From Cyanobium sp. PLM2.Bin73 (GTDB lineage: Bacteria > Cyanobacteriota > Cyanobacteriia > PCC-6307 > Cyanobiaceae), in NCBI GenBank assembly GCA_007694915.1, contig REEV01000120.1:34640-98639 (forward strand): a stretch of DNA of 64,000 nt, given 5' to 3'. The translations under genes were made by a program, and so were the position numbers. Shown piece by piece: positions 20,588 through 32,234 of the stretch. The notes beneath the pieces were generated by a model. It searched no databases. It saw only the letters and a program-made list of their open reading frames with translations, and was not told the DNA's origin. The stretch's first letter is position 1, and every line of letters starts with the position of its first letter.

Positions 20588-22291
20588 ATGCGCCTCGCCC
20601 TGGCCCAGCTCAACCCGGTGGTGGGGGACCTGGCCGGCAACGCCGCGGGAATCCTGGAGGCCTGCCGGCGGGCCCAGGACCAGGGGGCAAGCCTGGTGCT
20701 CACACCGGAGCTCTCCCTGTGGGGCTACCCCCCCCGGGACCTGCTGCTGCTGCCGGCCCGCCTGCAGGAGCAGCAGCGGGCCCTGGACCGGCTGACCCGC
20801 CAACTGGCCCGGGAGTGCCCCGGACTGGGGGTGCTGGTGGGCCTGGCCGAGCCCAGCGGCGATGCCCAGCTGCCCAACCTGCACAACGCCATCGCCCTGG
20901 TGCAGGACGGCCAGTGGCGGGTGGTGGCTCGCAAACAGCTGCTGCCCAGCTACGACGTCTTCGACGAGCGCCGTTACTTCCGCCCCGCCACCGCCCCGGC
21001 GGTGCTGGAGCTGCCCTGGGAGGGACGCAGCCTGCGCCTGGGCCTCACCATCTGCGAGGACCTCTGGGTGGAGGAGGAGCTGCTCGGCCAGCGGCTGGCG
21101 GGCCCCGATCCGGTGGCGGCCCTGGGCGGGCAGGGCATCGACCTGCTGGTGAACCTCTCGGCGTCGCCCTTCGGCCAGGGCAAGCTGGCCCTGCGCCAGC
21201 AGCTGGCCGCTCAGGCGGCCCGACGCCTCCACTGCCCGGTGGTGTACGTGAACCAGGTGGGGGGCAACGACGAGCTGGTGTTCGATGGAGCCAGTTTCGT
21301 GGTGGATGGCAGCGGCGCCGTTGTGGCCCGGATGCCCTGCTGCGCCGAAGCCCTGCAGCTGTGGCCGCTGGCCGCTGGCGAGGCAGCCCCTGCGGCCCGC
21401 TCCCTGCCGCCGCCCCAACCCCTGGAACAGCTGCTGCTGGCCCTGGTGCTGGGGGTGCGCGACTACGCCCGCAAATGCGGTTTCCAGCGGGCCCTGCTGG
21501 GCCTCAGCGGCGGCATCGACTCAGCCCTGGTGGCCGTGATCGCCGCCGCGGCCCTGGGCGCCGATCAGCTGCTGGCCCTGCTGATGCCCTCCCCCTGGAG
21601 TTCGGAGGGCTCGATCCACGACGCCGAAGCCCTGGCCCAGCGCCTCGGCCTGGCCACCCACACCGTGCCGATCAGCGCCCTGATGGGCGGCTTCGACGCC
21701 GCCCTCAGCCCCGCCCTGGGCCAGCCGCCCGAGGGGCTCACGGCGGAGAACCTGCAGTCGCGCATCCGCGGCACCCTGTTGATGGCCATGGCCAACCAGC
21801 AGGGCCGGCTGCTGCTCTCCACCGGTAACAAGTCGGAGCTGGCGGTGGGCTACTGCACCCTCTACGGCGACATGAACGGGGGCCTGGCGGTGATTGGCGA
21901 CCTCTACAAAACCACCGTGTTCCGGCTCTGCAGCTGGCTGGACAACCCGGACTCCCGCTCCTGCCGGAACGCCTTGGGGCTGCCGGCGGAGGGGGAGCTG
22001 ATCGGTGCCGCCATCCGGCTCAAACCCCCCAGCGCCGAACTGCAACCCAACCAGCGCGACAGCGACTCCCTTCCGGACTACACACTGCTCGATCCGGTGC
22101 TGAAGGCCCTGGTGGAGCGTCGCCACAGCCCTGAGCAACTGGCGGCTGAAGGCACCGACCCCCAGCTGGCCCAGCGGGTCATGGCCCTGCTGCAACGGGC
22201 CGAGTTCAAGCGCCGCCAGGCGGCGCCGGTGCTCAAGGTGAGCAGCCAGGCCTTCGGCAGCGGCTGGCGCATGCCGATCGCCGCCGTCTGA
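20588..22291 (+). CDS. nadE: Glutamine-dependent NAD+ synthetase
   Basis: Last step of NAD synthesis, amidating deamido-NAD with glutamine-derived ammonia. Residues 1-260 form a nitrilase-type glutaminase with the Glu-Lys-Cys triad in LTPELSLWGYPPRD, ARKQLLPSYDVFDERRYF and TICEDLWVEEE. From about 280 the ATP-pyrophosphatase domain shows LSGGIDSALV and STGNKSELAVGYCTLYGDMNGG. At 567 residues it is the standard two-domain bacterial form. It follows nadD by 31 nt. Confidence 0.96.
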   Translation: MRLALAQLNPVVGDLAGNAAGILEACRRAQDQGASLVLTPELSLWGYPPRDLLLLPARLQEQQRALDRLTRQLARECPGLGVLVGLAEPSGDAQLPNLHNAIALVQDGQWRVVARKQLLPSYDVFDERRYFRPATAPAVLELPWEGRSLRLGLTICEDLWVEEELLGQRLAGPDPVAALGGQGIDLLVNLSASPFGQGKLALRQQLAAQAARRLHCPVVYVNQVGGNDELVFDGASFVVDGSGAVVARMPCCAEALQLWPLAAGEAAPAARSLPPPQPLEQLLLALVLGVRDYARKCGFQRALLGLSGGIDSALVAVIAAAALGADQLLALLMPSPWSSEGSIHDAEALAQRLGLATHTVPISALMGGFDAALSPALGQPPEGLTAENLQSRIRGTLLMAMANQQGRLLLSTGNKSELAVGYCTLYGDMNGGLAVIGDLYKTTVFRLCSWLDNPDSRSCRNALGLPAEGELIGAAIRLKPPSAELQPNQRDSDSLPDYTLLDPVLKALVERRHSPEQLAAEGTDPQLAQRVMALLQRAEFKRRQAAPVLKVSSQAFGSGWRMPIAAV

Positions 22292-22321
22292 GCCAGGCTT
22301 GGGAGCACTTGTCCCGGCTTG

Positions 22322-23464
22322 ATGGCAGCCTCGCCCAACCTCACCGCCCCGATGGCCAGCATCGGCGTGCCCACGGAAATCAAGCGCGACGAGCGCCGCG
22401 TGGCCCTCACCCCTGACGGGGTGCGGGAGCTGGTGGGCCAGGGCATGGAGGTGCGGGTGCAGGCGGGCGCCGGCCTGGGGGCCGGCATCGACGACCGGGA
22501 CTTCGCCGAGGCCGGGGCCCGGCTGGTGAGCCGCGAGGAAGCCTGGGCCGCTCATCTGGTGGTGAAGGTGAAGGAACCCCAGCCCGAGGAGTTCACCTAC
22601 CTGCGTGCCGATCTGGTGCTGTTCACCTACCTGCACCTGGCGGCCTATCCCGATGTGGGCCGGGCCCTGCTGGAGGCCGACACCACCGCCGTTGCCTACG
22701 AAACCGTGCAGCTGGAGGACGGCAGTCTGCCGCTGCTGGCGCCGATGAGCGAGATCGCCGGACGGCTGGCCGCCCAGGTGGGAGCCCATCTGCTCGAGCG
22801 GCCCCATGGCGGGCGGGGGGTGCTGATCGGCGGCTGCACGGGCGTGCGTCCGGCGCGGGTGGTGGTGCTCGGTGCCGGCACCGTGGGCTGGAACGCCGCC
22901 AGGATCGCCGCCGCCATGGATGCGGAGGTGTTCCTGCTCGACCGCTCCCCCCAGCGCCTGCGCGAACGGGAGGGCGAGCGCCGCGGCCGGCTGGTGAGCC
23001 TGGTGAGCAGCCGCAGCCTGGTGGAGCGGCTGGTGCCGGCCGCCGACCTGGTGATCGGCGCCGTGCTCACCCCCGGCGGCCGCGCTCCCACCCTGGTGGA
23101 GGAGACCCTGGTGGAGCGCATGAAACCCGGTTCGGTGATCGTGGATGTGGCCATCGACCAGGGGGGCTGCATCGCCACCAGCCGCGAAACCACCCACACC
23201 GATCCGGTGCACACGCTCCATGGGGTGCTGCACTACGCGGTGGGCAACATGCCCGGCGCCGTGCCCTTCACCTCCACCGAAGCGCTGGTGAGCGTCACCC
23301 TCCCCTACATCCTGGTGATGGCCGGCCGGGGGCTGGCGGAGGCCGTCACCGACCGGCCGGAATTGCTCTCCGGTCTGAACACCGCCGCCGGGGCGGTCTG
23401 CCATCCCGGCGTGGCCCGCGCCCTGGGGGTGGCCACTCGCCATCCGATGGCCTGCCTGCGCTGA
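22322..23464 (+). CDS. ald: Alanine dehydrogenase
   Basis: NAD-dependent reversible conversion of pyruvate plus ammonia to L-alanine. Seen: [21 protein letters not shown] at the N-terminus, [12 protein letters not shown] with the substrate lysine, [11 protein letters not shown] with the catalytic histidine, the NAD fold [14 protein letters not shown] near residue 180 and [11 protein letters not shown] with the catalytic Asp. ATG 22322 gives 380 residues; ATG 22352 gives 370 and fits the family N-terminus better, so the real start may be 22352. It may share a transcript with nadE. Confidence 0.93.
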   Translation: MAASPNLTAPMASIGVPTEIKRDERRVALTPDGVRELVGQGMEVRVQAGAGLGAGIDDRDFAEAGARLVSREEAWAAHLVVKVKEPQPEEFTYLRADLVLFTYLHLAAYPDVGRALLEADTTAVAYETVQLEDGSLPLLAPMSEIAGRLAAQVGAHLLERPHGGRGVLIGGCTGVRPARVVVLGAGTVGWNAARIAAAMDAEVFLLDRSPQRLREREGERRGRLVSLVSSRSLVERLVPAADLVIGAVLTPGGRAPTLVEETLVERMKPGSVIVDVAIDQGGCIATSRETTHTDPVHTLHGVLHYAVGNMPGAVPFTSTEALVSVTLPYILVMAGRGLAEAVTDRPELLSGLNTAAGAVCHPGVARALGVATRHPMACLR

Positions 23465-23475
23465 AGGCCGGGGCC

Positions 23476-23913
23476 GTGCTCAACCCCGCCCGCATCCGCA
23501 TCCTGGCCGTGGGCAAGGTGCGCAAGGGCTGGATCCGCGAGGGAGTGGAGCTCTACTGCAAGCGGCTGCCGGGCCTTTCGGTGGTGGAGATCCGCGACTC
23601 CAGCCCGGCCCGCGAAGCCGCAGCCATCGCCGCCGAGCTGCGCGCCGATGAGCGGCTGGTGGCGCTGGCCGAAGAGGGCGGCGAACTGGGTTCGCTGGCC
23701 TTCGCCGATCGCCTGGGCCAGGTCGGCTCGGCCCGGCTGGCCTTCGCCATCGGCGGAGCCGATGGCCTGGCAGCGGAACTGAAGGCCCGCGCCAGCTGGC
23801 GTCTCAGCCTCTCGCCGATGACCTTCCCCCACGAACTGGCGCGCCTGTTGCTGCTGGAGCAGCTGTTCCGCGCCCAGGCGATCCTGCAGGGCAGCCCCTA
23901 CCACCGGGGCTGA
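23476..23913 (+). CDS. rlmH: 23S rRNA pseudouridine-1915 N3-methyltransferase
   Basis: A 145-residue SPOUT-fold methyltransferase that modifies helix 69 of 23S rRNA in assembled ribosomes. The knot region is present ([47 protein letters not shown]), and the protein ends in the conserved YHRG. Start is GTG 23476, 11 nt after ald. It converges on the DUF3326 gene. Confidence 0.93.
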   Translation: MLNPARIRILAVGKVRKGWIREGVELYCKRLPGLSVVEIRDSSPAREAAAIAAELRADERLVALAEEGGELGSLAFADRLGQVGSARLAFAIGGADGLAAELKARASWRLSLSPMTFPHELARLLLLEQLFRAQAILQGSPYHRG

Positions 23914-23940
23914 GACATCACCGGAACAGGTGCGGGCGGC

Positions 23941-25011
23941 TCAACCCTGCAGCGGCCTGATCGGCCGGGCCAGAGCGGCCGGGGCGATGCCCTCCCGCAG
24001 CGCCAGCACCAGCCCGGCGGCCTCGCCGTAGCCGGCCGCCGGCAGCACCGTGGCGCCGGAATCAGCCAGGGCCAGGGCAGCGGCGGTGACCTCCAGCACA
24101 CAGGGATTGTCCACGGCGATCAGGGGCACCCCCCGCTCCACGCAGGCCAGCACCGCCTCGCCCCCGAGAGCACCCGCCGGCGCCACCACCGCCCCGATCC
24201 GCTCAGCGCTGAGCAACGGCCCGTGAACTGCGGTGACCGGGGCCGCTGGGGGCAGGGGCAGCAGATCCGGCGCACGGCTGAGGCCCACCAGCACGCAGGG
24301 CAGAAAGGTGGTGCCCAGCTCCTCGCCGGCGGCCCGGGGATCGAGGCCGGGCTGCAGCGGCAACGGCCGCAGGGCCGGGGCGTGGGCGCAGGGCAGCAGC
24401 AGATGACGGCTGAGCAGATGGCTGATCACCGCCTCGGCACCGGCCAGGACGTCCACACCCGCCCCGTTGCGGTAGGCCGCCAGCGCCTCGCTGGCGGGGT
24501 CCTCGGGGAAGCGGGCCACCACCGCGATCGCCGTGGACCCTGCGTCGCGCAGCCGTTCACCGGCCCGCAGCAGGGCGTCGGGGTGAGCCAGGCCCCCCCA
24601 GCTGGCGCCGCTGGGGCCCACCTCCAGCCGCACGCCAAGGGGCGCATCGGTCGTCACCACCGGGCCGATGTCCAGACCCAGGCTGGCCCGGCAGCCATCA
24701 GCCACCTGCAGGTGGCGCAGGCGCAGATCGTCGTCGATGCCGGCGTCGAGTAGCAGACCGACTCGCTGACGCCGCACCGGACGGAGATCGAGCTCTCCGG
24801 CAGCGAAGCGATCGAGAGCCCAACCCTCCACGTAGTGAATGCGGGGGTCGCTCCAGTACAGGGCCGCCCCGTTCAGCACATTTGGATGGGTGATCAGGCA
24901 ACCGCTGGCGGCCGCGAGAAGCCGGGCGGCCGGCATGGCGTCACCCGCGAAGCCCCCGGTGGCACAGCCCACGCCGGTGGGCACCACCATCAGCGTGGGC
25001 AGAGCCGTCAT
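23941..25011 (-). CDS. DUF3326 family protein
   Basis: A 356-residue cyanobacterial/plant-lineage protein of unknown function. Family-like segments are VVPTGVGCATGGFAGDAMPAARLLA at the N-terminus, HPNVLNGAALYWSDPRIHYVEGWALD near residue 42, LGLDIGPVVTTDAPLGV near 108, and GTTFLPCVLVGLSRAPDLLP. ATG 25011 overlaps the stop of the preceding short gene. No transmembrane helix or known catalytic motif is evident; a Rossmann-like or decarboxylase-like fold is only a guess. Confidence 0.82.
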   Translation of the reverse strand: MTALPTLMVVPTGVGCATGGFAGDAMPAARLLAAASGCLITHPNVLNGAALYWSDPRIHYVEGWALDRFAAGELDLRPVRRQRVGLLLDAGIDDDLRLRHLQVADGCRASLGLDIGPVVTTDAPLGVRLEVGPSGASWGGLAHPDALLRAGERLRDAGSTAIAVVARFPEDPASEALAAYRNGAGVDVLAGAEAVISHLLSRHLLLPCAHAPALRPLPLQPGLDPRAAGEELGTTFLPCVLVGLSRAPDLLPLPPAAPVTAVHGPLLSAERIGAVVAPAGALGGEAVLACVERGVPLIAVDNPCVLEVTAAALALADSGATVLPAAGYGEAAGLVLALREGIAPAALARPIRPLQG

Positions 25012-25208
25012 GGCGGCGGCTTGCACCCGGTCGGCGGGGCGGAGCTCAGCACCACCGCCTCCAGGCACAGCTCCTCGCCCTGCACGGCGGTGATCGCCCA
25101 GCGCAGGGGCTCACCGTGGGGCGCCAGAGCGACCCTGATCTGGGCCAGCAGGGGACCCGGCTGGCGGCGAACGCGCAGCGTCAGGGGGCGCAGAGCCAGG
25201 CTGCTCAA
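25008..25208 (-). CDS. Short conserved-looking protein between ferredoxin and DUF3326 genes
   Basis: A frame of 66 residues fits exactly between the ferredoxin stop (25219) and the DUF3326 start (25011), which it overlaps by 4 nt. The protein, starting at TTG 25208 (an ATT at 25214 is another option), reads LTLRVRRQPGPLLAQIRVAL then PLRWAITAVQGEELCLEAVVL: an amphipathic helix and two strands, a credible small alpha/beta protein. The frame runs open further upstream inside the ferredoxin gene, so the start is inferred from context. Function unknown. Confidence 0.55.
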   Translation of the reverse strand: MSSLALRPLTLRVRRQPGPLLAQIRVALAPHGEPLRWAITAVQGEELCLEAVVLSSAPPTGCKPPP

Positions 25209-25218
25209 GGCAATCCCG

Positions 25219-25542
25219 TCACTTCTGGAACTGCCCGAACTGGGCCTCGTAGAGGGCGTCCTCCATGCCGGCCTGGAGTTTGAGATCACTGCGCGGATAG
25301 GCCACGCACAGCAGGGCATAGCCCTGCTGCTGAAGCTCCGCCTTGACCCCCATGGCATCGGGCTGGTGCACCGTGCCCTCGCTGAGCAGGGCCGCGCAGG
25401 TGGTGCACACCCCAGAGCAGCAGGAACTGGGCAGGGGCACCCCGGCCTCTTCGGCCGCCGCCAGCACCGTCTGGTCGTCGCGACAGGAAAAAGTGTGGGT
25501 GGTGCCATCCAGGCTGGCCACGACGGTGAAGCTGGCACTCAT
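25219..25542 (-). CDS. 2Fe-2S ferredoxin, plant type
   Basis: A 107-residue electron carrier. Cluster ligands C41, C46, C49 and C79 give the CX4CX2CX29C spacing of plant-type ferredoxins (CCSGVCTTC and LLCVAYP). The C-terminal tail (SDLKLQAGMEDALYEAQFGQF) is longer and different from PetF, so it is probably a minor ferredoxin rather than the photosystem I acceptor. It is followed by the short protein and DUF3326 on the same strand. Confidence 0.9.
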   Translation of the reverse strand: MSASFTVVASLDGTTHTFSCRDDQTVLAAAEEAGVPLPSSCCSGVCTTCAALLSEGTVHQPDAMGVKAELQQQGYALLCVAYPRSDLKLQAGMEDALYEAQFGQFQK

Positions 25543-25580
25543 GGGTGGATTACGGATCGATCGGGGGCCCGGCGGCTGCT

Positions 25581-26330
25581 TCAGGCCAGCGGCTGTCCAT
25601 CTTCGGTGATCGCCTGCCACTGGCTGGGGTGGGGGGCGAGGTATTCCGGTGGGGCCTGGCCCGCGGGCAGAGGCGCTGCCGTGAGCACCAGATCCATGCT
25701 CAACGAGCAGCGCAGCGACTCCGGATCGCCATTGGGCAGGACGGCGTGATCGATGCAGGCCGGAAACACCAGCAGCAGCCCGGCGCGGGGGGCCACGTCA
25801 AGCCAGGGGCGGGTCCAGGACGTGGGAGTCACGGGCCCACCGTGGCCGACAGCAAACCCCGGCACCAATTCATTGGCCTGCCGAAGCGGCCACAGCCTCA
25901 GCGACCCGCAGCGGCCGCTGCCGTCACCGCTGAGGTAGTAGATCGCTGTGAGATGGGCATTGGGGTGGTGGTGCCGGCCCACCTCCTGCCCTGGCTCGCT
26001 GAGCACCGGCCAGCAGCGCTGAAGGTGCAGGCTGATCCGGCGGCGATCGAACCCAAGCTGCTCCAGGTAGGTGCCGATGTGACCGGTGAGCTCGGCGATC
26101 AGCGGCGCGAAGGTGGGGTGGCGGTGGAGCTGCCACACCCCGTTGAGATCACCCGTCCAGGCGCAGCCAGGCTCTGGGTTGCCCTCCGCCTGCCCGCGCA
26201 GCTCATGCAGCTGCTGCAGCTGAGCGGCCAGATCAAGAGGGTCGGGCCGGCATTGGACCCGGCCCAGGGCCAGCGGGAACAGGCCCTCGATCGCCAGAGA
26301 ACCCGCTGCTCCAGGCGGTGGCGTTGCCAT
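25581..26330 (-). CDS. Putative 2OG-Fe(II) oxygenase (TIGR02466-like)
   Basis: A 249-residue protein resembling the TIGR02466 family of putative 2-oxoglutarate/iron oxygenases. The double-stranded helix core has a metal-site candidate in GRHHHPNAHLTAIYYLSGD and a second one in LLLVFPACIDHAVLPN, followed by RCSLSMDLVL. The usual HxD is replaced by an HxH/HPN-type segment here, so ligands need checking. ATG 26330 is 11 nt after the atpG stop, so it probably rides on the end of the ATP synthase transcript. Substrate unknown. Confidence 0.75.
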   Translation of the reverse strand: MATPPPGAAGSLAIEGLFPLALGRVQCRPDPLDLAAQLQQLHELRGQAEGNPEPGCAWTGDLNGVWQLHRHPTFAPLIAELTGHIGTYLEQLGFDRRRISLHLQRCWPVLSEPGQEVGRHHHPNAHLTAIYYLSGDGSGRCGSLRLWPLRQANELVPGFAVGHGGPVTPTSWTRPWLDVAPRAGLLLVFPACIDHAVLPNGDPESLRCSLSMDLVLTAAPLPAGQAPPEYLAPHPSQWQAITEDGQPLA

Positions 26331-26340
26331 CCGGCAACCG

Positions 26341-27294
26341 TCAGGCCATGGCTGCGGAGCCACCCACCACTTCCAGGATTTCCTGGGTGATGGCGGCCTG
26401 ACGGGCCTTGTTGTAATCGAGCGTGAGGCTCTTGGCCAACGCCTTGGCGTTGTCGCTGGCGTTGTTCATGGCCGTCATCCGGCTGGCGAGCTCGGAAGCC
26501 GCGGCCTCCTGCAGGGAGCGCAGCAGCTGATTCTGCACATAGAGCGGCAGCAGCGCATCCAGCAGTTGGTCGGGGTCCTGCTCGAAGACAATGTCGGCTG
26601 GCAGGTTGGGCTCGGGGTTGGGCTCGCTGCCGGTCTCCACCACCAGACGACCCTCGCGGGTTGTGAGGCGGAAGATTTCGTCCTCCGGAGTGGCAATGCC
26701 CTGGGGATCGAGAGGCAGGAGGGTCTGGATCACCGGCCGGGAGCTCACCAGATTGATGAACTTGGTGAAGATCATCTCCACCCGATCACAGGACCCCGAC
26801 AGAAATTCCGCCAGCACCTCGTTGGCGATCGAGCCTGCCTCTTGGGCATTGGGCACCTGCTCCAGGCCCGTGAACGTGGCCCGGATGGTGTAGGTGTCGG
26901 AGCGGTTCTGGAAATAGGTGATGGCCTTGCGGCCGATCAACACAAGATCAACCTTGAACCCCTGGCCGCTGAGCTCGGCGTGGCGCTGTTCGGTGCGCTT
27001 GATGATGTTGGCGTTGTAGCCGCCACAGAGGCCGCGATCACCGGTCACTGCCAGCAGGGTGATGCACTCCACGGGCTGGTCGCGGAACAGGGGCACATCC
27101 ACATCGGCAAAGCCGATGCGCGACTGGAGGGTTTCCAGCACCCGAGCCAGGCGGTCGGCGAAGGGACGACTGCGCAGCACCTGCTCCTGCGCGCGGCGGA
27201 CCTTGGCGGCCGCCACGAGGCGCATGGCCTCGGTGATCTTGCGGGTGTTCTTGACCGAACTGATGCGGTCGCGGATTTCCTTGAGATTGGCCAT
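26341..27294 (-). CDS. atpG: ATP synthase F1 gamma subunit
   Basis: Central rotor shaft, 317 residues. The N-terminal helix [36 protein letters not shown] and C-terminal helix ([21 protein letters not shown]) are typical. The cyanobacterial/chloroplast insertion is present around residues 195-230 ([21 protein letters not shown]) but without the two regulatory cysteines of chloroplasts, as expected in cyanobacteria. It is the last atp gene of the leftward operon. Confidence 0.97.
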   Translation of the reverse strand: MANLKEIRDRISSVKNTRKITEAMRLVAAAKVRRAQEQVLRSRPFADRLARVLETLQSRIGFADVDVPLFRDQPVECITLLAVTGDRGLCGGYNANIIKRTEQRHAELSGQGFKVDLVLIGRKAITYFQNRSDTYTIRATFTGLEQVPNAQEAGSIANEVLAEFLSGSCDRVEMIFTKFINLVSSRPVIQTLLPLDPQGIATPEDEIFRLTTREGRLVVETGSEPNPEPNLPADIVFEQDPDQLLDALLPLYVQNQLLRSLQEAAASELASRMTAMNNASDNAKALAKSLTLDYNKARQAAITQEILEVVGGSAAMA

Positions 27295-27307
27295 CGGCTG
27301 AACTCCC

Positions 27308-29468
<2,161 letters not shown>

Positions 29469-29469
<1 letters not shown>

Positions 29470-29999
29470 CAGGAATTCCCCAGGGTCTGGATGGACTGAT
29501 CGATCAGACTGGCCTGGGCCGCATCATCCAGCTTGGTGGGCAGGGTGGTGAGGGCCTGCTCGATGGCCTGGCGCGCGGCTTCACGGCGGAGAAGGGCAGT
29601 GACTCTGGCGGCCTCCGCCTGCAGATCTGCGCTCGCGTCCTCCTTCATCCGGGCCATCTCCTCGATGGTGCGGCGTTCGCTCTCGGAGCGCACCGCCTGG
29701 GCACGAGCCTGTCCGTCGAGACGGATCTGATCTGCCTTCTGCTGGGCCGCAGCAAGGTCCTGCTGGGCCTGCGCTAGGGCACTGGTGGCCGCCTGGAGAC
29801 GTTGTTCTGCATCGCTGAGCTCGGCCAGGATGGCCTGGCGGCGTCGCTCGAGAATGCCGCCCAGGAAACCCCTGAGGAACCAGACCAGAACACCGATCAC
29901 GATGACCAGGTTGATCAGGTTGGTCTCGAACAGGTTGAGGTTGAGGCCAAAGCCACCCTGGTGGGCCAGCAGGGTGGGGGTGGGGATGGTGAGGCTCAT
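29469..29999 (-). CDS. atpF: ATP synthase Fo b subunit
   Basis: Peripheral stalk, 176 residues. One membrane helix near residues 27-47 (NLINLVIVIGVLVWFLRGFL) is followed by a long charged coiled coil rich in Ala, Gln, Glu and Arg. It overlaps the b' gene by one base upstream and atpH by one base downstream. Confidence 0.94.
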
Positions 30000-30490
30000 C
30001 AGGCTGGAAGCAGGCGGTCGACAATCAGGCGGCCGAGGGTGTCGGCCTCTTTGCGGAGCGCACCGAGGGCCTGGTCCTTTTCCGCTTCAATCACTCTGCG
30101 GGCCTGTTCCCGAACTGAGATCGCCTCGGCCTGGGCTGCGGCCAGGGCCTCGCGGTAGAGCTTGTCCGACTCCTGCTCAGCCTCGAGAATCAGAGTCTGA
30201 GCAGCCTGACGGGCTTCGCGCAGCTGCTCGGAGAGATCAGCGGCCAGCCGCTCAGCCTGGGCCAGCTTCTGCTTGGCCTCCGCTTTGCTGGTGGCGATGT
30301 AGCCCTCACGATCCTCGACGGCTCGACCGACGGGGCGGAAGAACAGGGCATTGAGGATGAAGGTGAGGAGAACCACCTGCACCGCCATCAGCGGCAGGGT
30401 GGCGTCAAGGTCAAACAGACCTCCCTCCGGTGCGGCAGGCGCTGCGCCGGTGGCGGCAGCAGCTGTGGCGAGCAGAAGCCAGCTGGTCAT
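29999..30490 (-). CDS. atpF': ATP synthase Fo b' subunit
   Basis: The second, diverged b-type stalk subunit found in photosynthetic bacteria; 163 residues from ATG 30490. After an Ala-rich N-terminus ([18 protein letters not shown]) comes the helix [24 protein letters not shown], then a coiled coil ([25 protein letters not shown]). It lies between atpE and atpF as is usual in cyanobacteria. The frame is open 33 nt upstream without support. Confidence 0.94.
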   Translation of the reverse strand: MTSWLLLATAAAATGAAPAAPEGGLFDLDATLPLMAVQVVLLTFILNALFFRPVGRAVEDREGYIATSKAEAKQKLAQAERLAADLSEQLREARQAAQTLILEAEQESDKLYREALAAAQAEAISVREQARRVIEAEKDQALGALRKEADTLGRLIVDRLLPA

Positions 30491-30562
30491 GGGGACGGGA
30501 ACGCCGGGATGAAGGGTGAGCAATCACGAGGGGGCGGACGCAGCCGCCCCCGGCGTGCGCGA

Positions 30563-30877
<315 letters not shown>

Positions 30878-30977
30878 TCAGGGAGCGGGCCCGGTGCAAC
30901 CGGACCTGCGCGCGTTGAGTTTGCCAGATGGCCTGTCGGGCGCCGAAAGGGCGAAGCCAGGTGATGGCAGGCGTCGC

Positions 30978-31706
30978 TCAGTGCGATTCCTCGTGCACCG
31001 CCTCACCGATGTAGTTGGCTGCGAGCGTGGCGAAGATCAGGGCCTGGATGGCACTGGTGAACAGACCGAGGAACATCGCTGGCAAGGGCACGATCACGGG
31101 CACCAGGAAAGCCAGCACCGCCACCACGAGTTCGTCAGCAAGGATGTTGCCGAAAAGACGGAAGGATAGGGACAGGGGCTTCGTGAAGTCTTCGATGATC
31201 TTGAACGGGAGCATGATCGGCGTGGGCTCCACGTAATACTCGAAGTAGCGCAGGCCCTTGCGGCTCAAGCCAGCATAGAAATAGGAGAGAGACACCAGCA
31301 GCGCCATGGCCACGGTGGTGTTGATGTCAGCCGTAGGTGCCCCGAGCTCTCCGTTGGGAAGTTCGATGATCTTCCACGGGATCAGGGCTCCGCCCCAGTT
31401 GCAGACAAAGATAAAGAGAAACAGAGTGCCGATGAAGGGAAGCCAGTCGCGATAAGCCTTTTCACCGATCTGTTCACGGGCCAGATCACGGATATAGGTC
31501 CACAGATACTCGAGAAGGTTCTGCACACCGCGGGGATCCCGCTCCATCTTGCGGCTGCCCAGCACAACCAGGGCCAACAGGGCACCGATCACGACCCAGG
31601 AGCTGAGAAACACCTGACCATGAACCCGGAGATTGCCGAGCTGCCAGTACAGCTGCTGACCCACCTCTAGTTCGGCGAACGGCAGCACAAGGGGCATGGG
31701 AACCAT
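30978..31706 (-). CDS. atpB: ATP synthase Fo a subunit
   Basis: A 242-residue stator channel subunit with five or six membrane helices. The key arginine helix is [28 protein letters not shown], with R in SFRLFGN near residue 180, and the last helix is [20 protein letters not shown]. It begins [24 protein letters not shown] at 31706 or the one three codons later are both possible. Confidence 0.96.
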   Translation of the reverse strand: MVPMPLVLPFAELEVGQQLYWQLGNLRVHGQVFLSSWVVIGALLALVVLGSRKMERDPRGVQNLLEYLWTYIRDLAREQIGEKAYRDWLPFIGTLFLFIFVCNWGGALIPWKIIELPNGELGAPTADINTTVAMALLVSLSYFYAGLSRKGLRYFEYYVEPTPIMLPFKIIEDFTKPLSLSFRLFGNILADELVVAVLAFLVPVIVPLPAMFLGLFTSAIQALIFATLAANYIGEAVHEESH

Positions 31707-31721
31707 GGTGAAGGGGTTGGT

Positions 31722-32228
31722 TCAGGGGGCGATGAAGGCCTGCAGCAGCAGGGCCGGTTTGTAGAGCACGAAGCCAGCCAGGGCCGGCAGGATCTCGATC
31801 GCGGGAATCCTGGCGGCAGCCACCACGAGCAGGGCGGGCACCAGGATCTGGAAGCGGCCGAGAGAGCGGGACTGAGGGCCGATACGGCCCACACTCCTTG
31901 CCAGCAGACGCAGGTAAAGCAGACCGCAGGCTCCTCCCAGAGCCAGACTGCGGGCGGCTTGGGCGCCGAACACAAGCCAGCAGATCATGGAGGCCACCAC
32001 GGTCACCAGCAGCGTCGCCACCAGCAACCGACGTTGCAGCCTGGCGTAGTCGTCCAGGGGAGCGGGAGCCGCCGGAACCGATGCGGTCGCAACCGCATCG
32101 GCACCAGAGTCAGCTGGAACGGTGTCAGCTGGGACTGTGTCAGCTGGAATCGTGTCAGCTGGGATGACGGTGGTGGCGGAGGTGGAGGCCTGCAAGCGCA
32201 AGGCGCAGAAGCCCGCGCAACTTATCAC
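31722..32228 (-). CDS. atp1: ATP synthase-associated protein Atp1 with pentapeptide-repeat N-terminus
   Basis: First gene of the leftward atp operon, 15 nt before atpB, and the position of the small assembly protein AtpI/Atp1. Four membrane helices are visible (VATLLVTVVASMICWLVFGA, LGGACGLLYLRLLA, FQILVPALLVVAAA, ILPALAGFVLYKPALLLQAF). From GTG 32228 the protein is 168 residues, longer than usual, because residues about 20-45 contain IPADTIPADTVPADTVPADS, encoded by four 15-bp repeats. If translation starts later than the repeats they would be leader DNA; no good internal start was found. Confidence 0.82.
   Translation of the reverse strand: MISCAGFCALRLQASTSATTVIPADTIPADTVPADTVPADSGADAVATASVPAAPAPLDDYARLQRRLLVATLLVTVVASMICWLVFGAQAARSLALGGACGLLYLRLLARSVGRIGPQSRSLGRFQILVPALLVVAAARIPAIEILPALAGFVLYKPALLLQAFIAP
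32109..32168. repeat. Four 15-bp tandem repeats in atp1
   Basis: Units at 32109-32123, 32124-32138, 32139-32153 and 32154-32168 all begin GTCAGCTGG on the plus strand and differ at a few following bases. On the minus (coding) strand they read as repeated (V/I)PADT/S. Copies are degenerate, with mostly synonymous or conservative differences. Confidence 0.9.
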
Positions 32229-32234
32229 GCAGCA

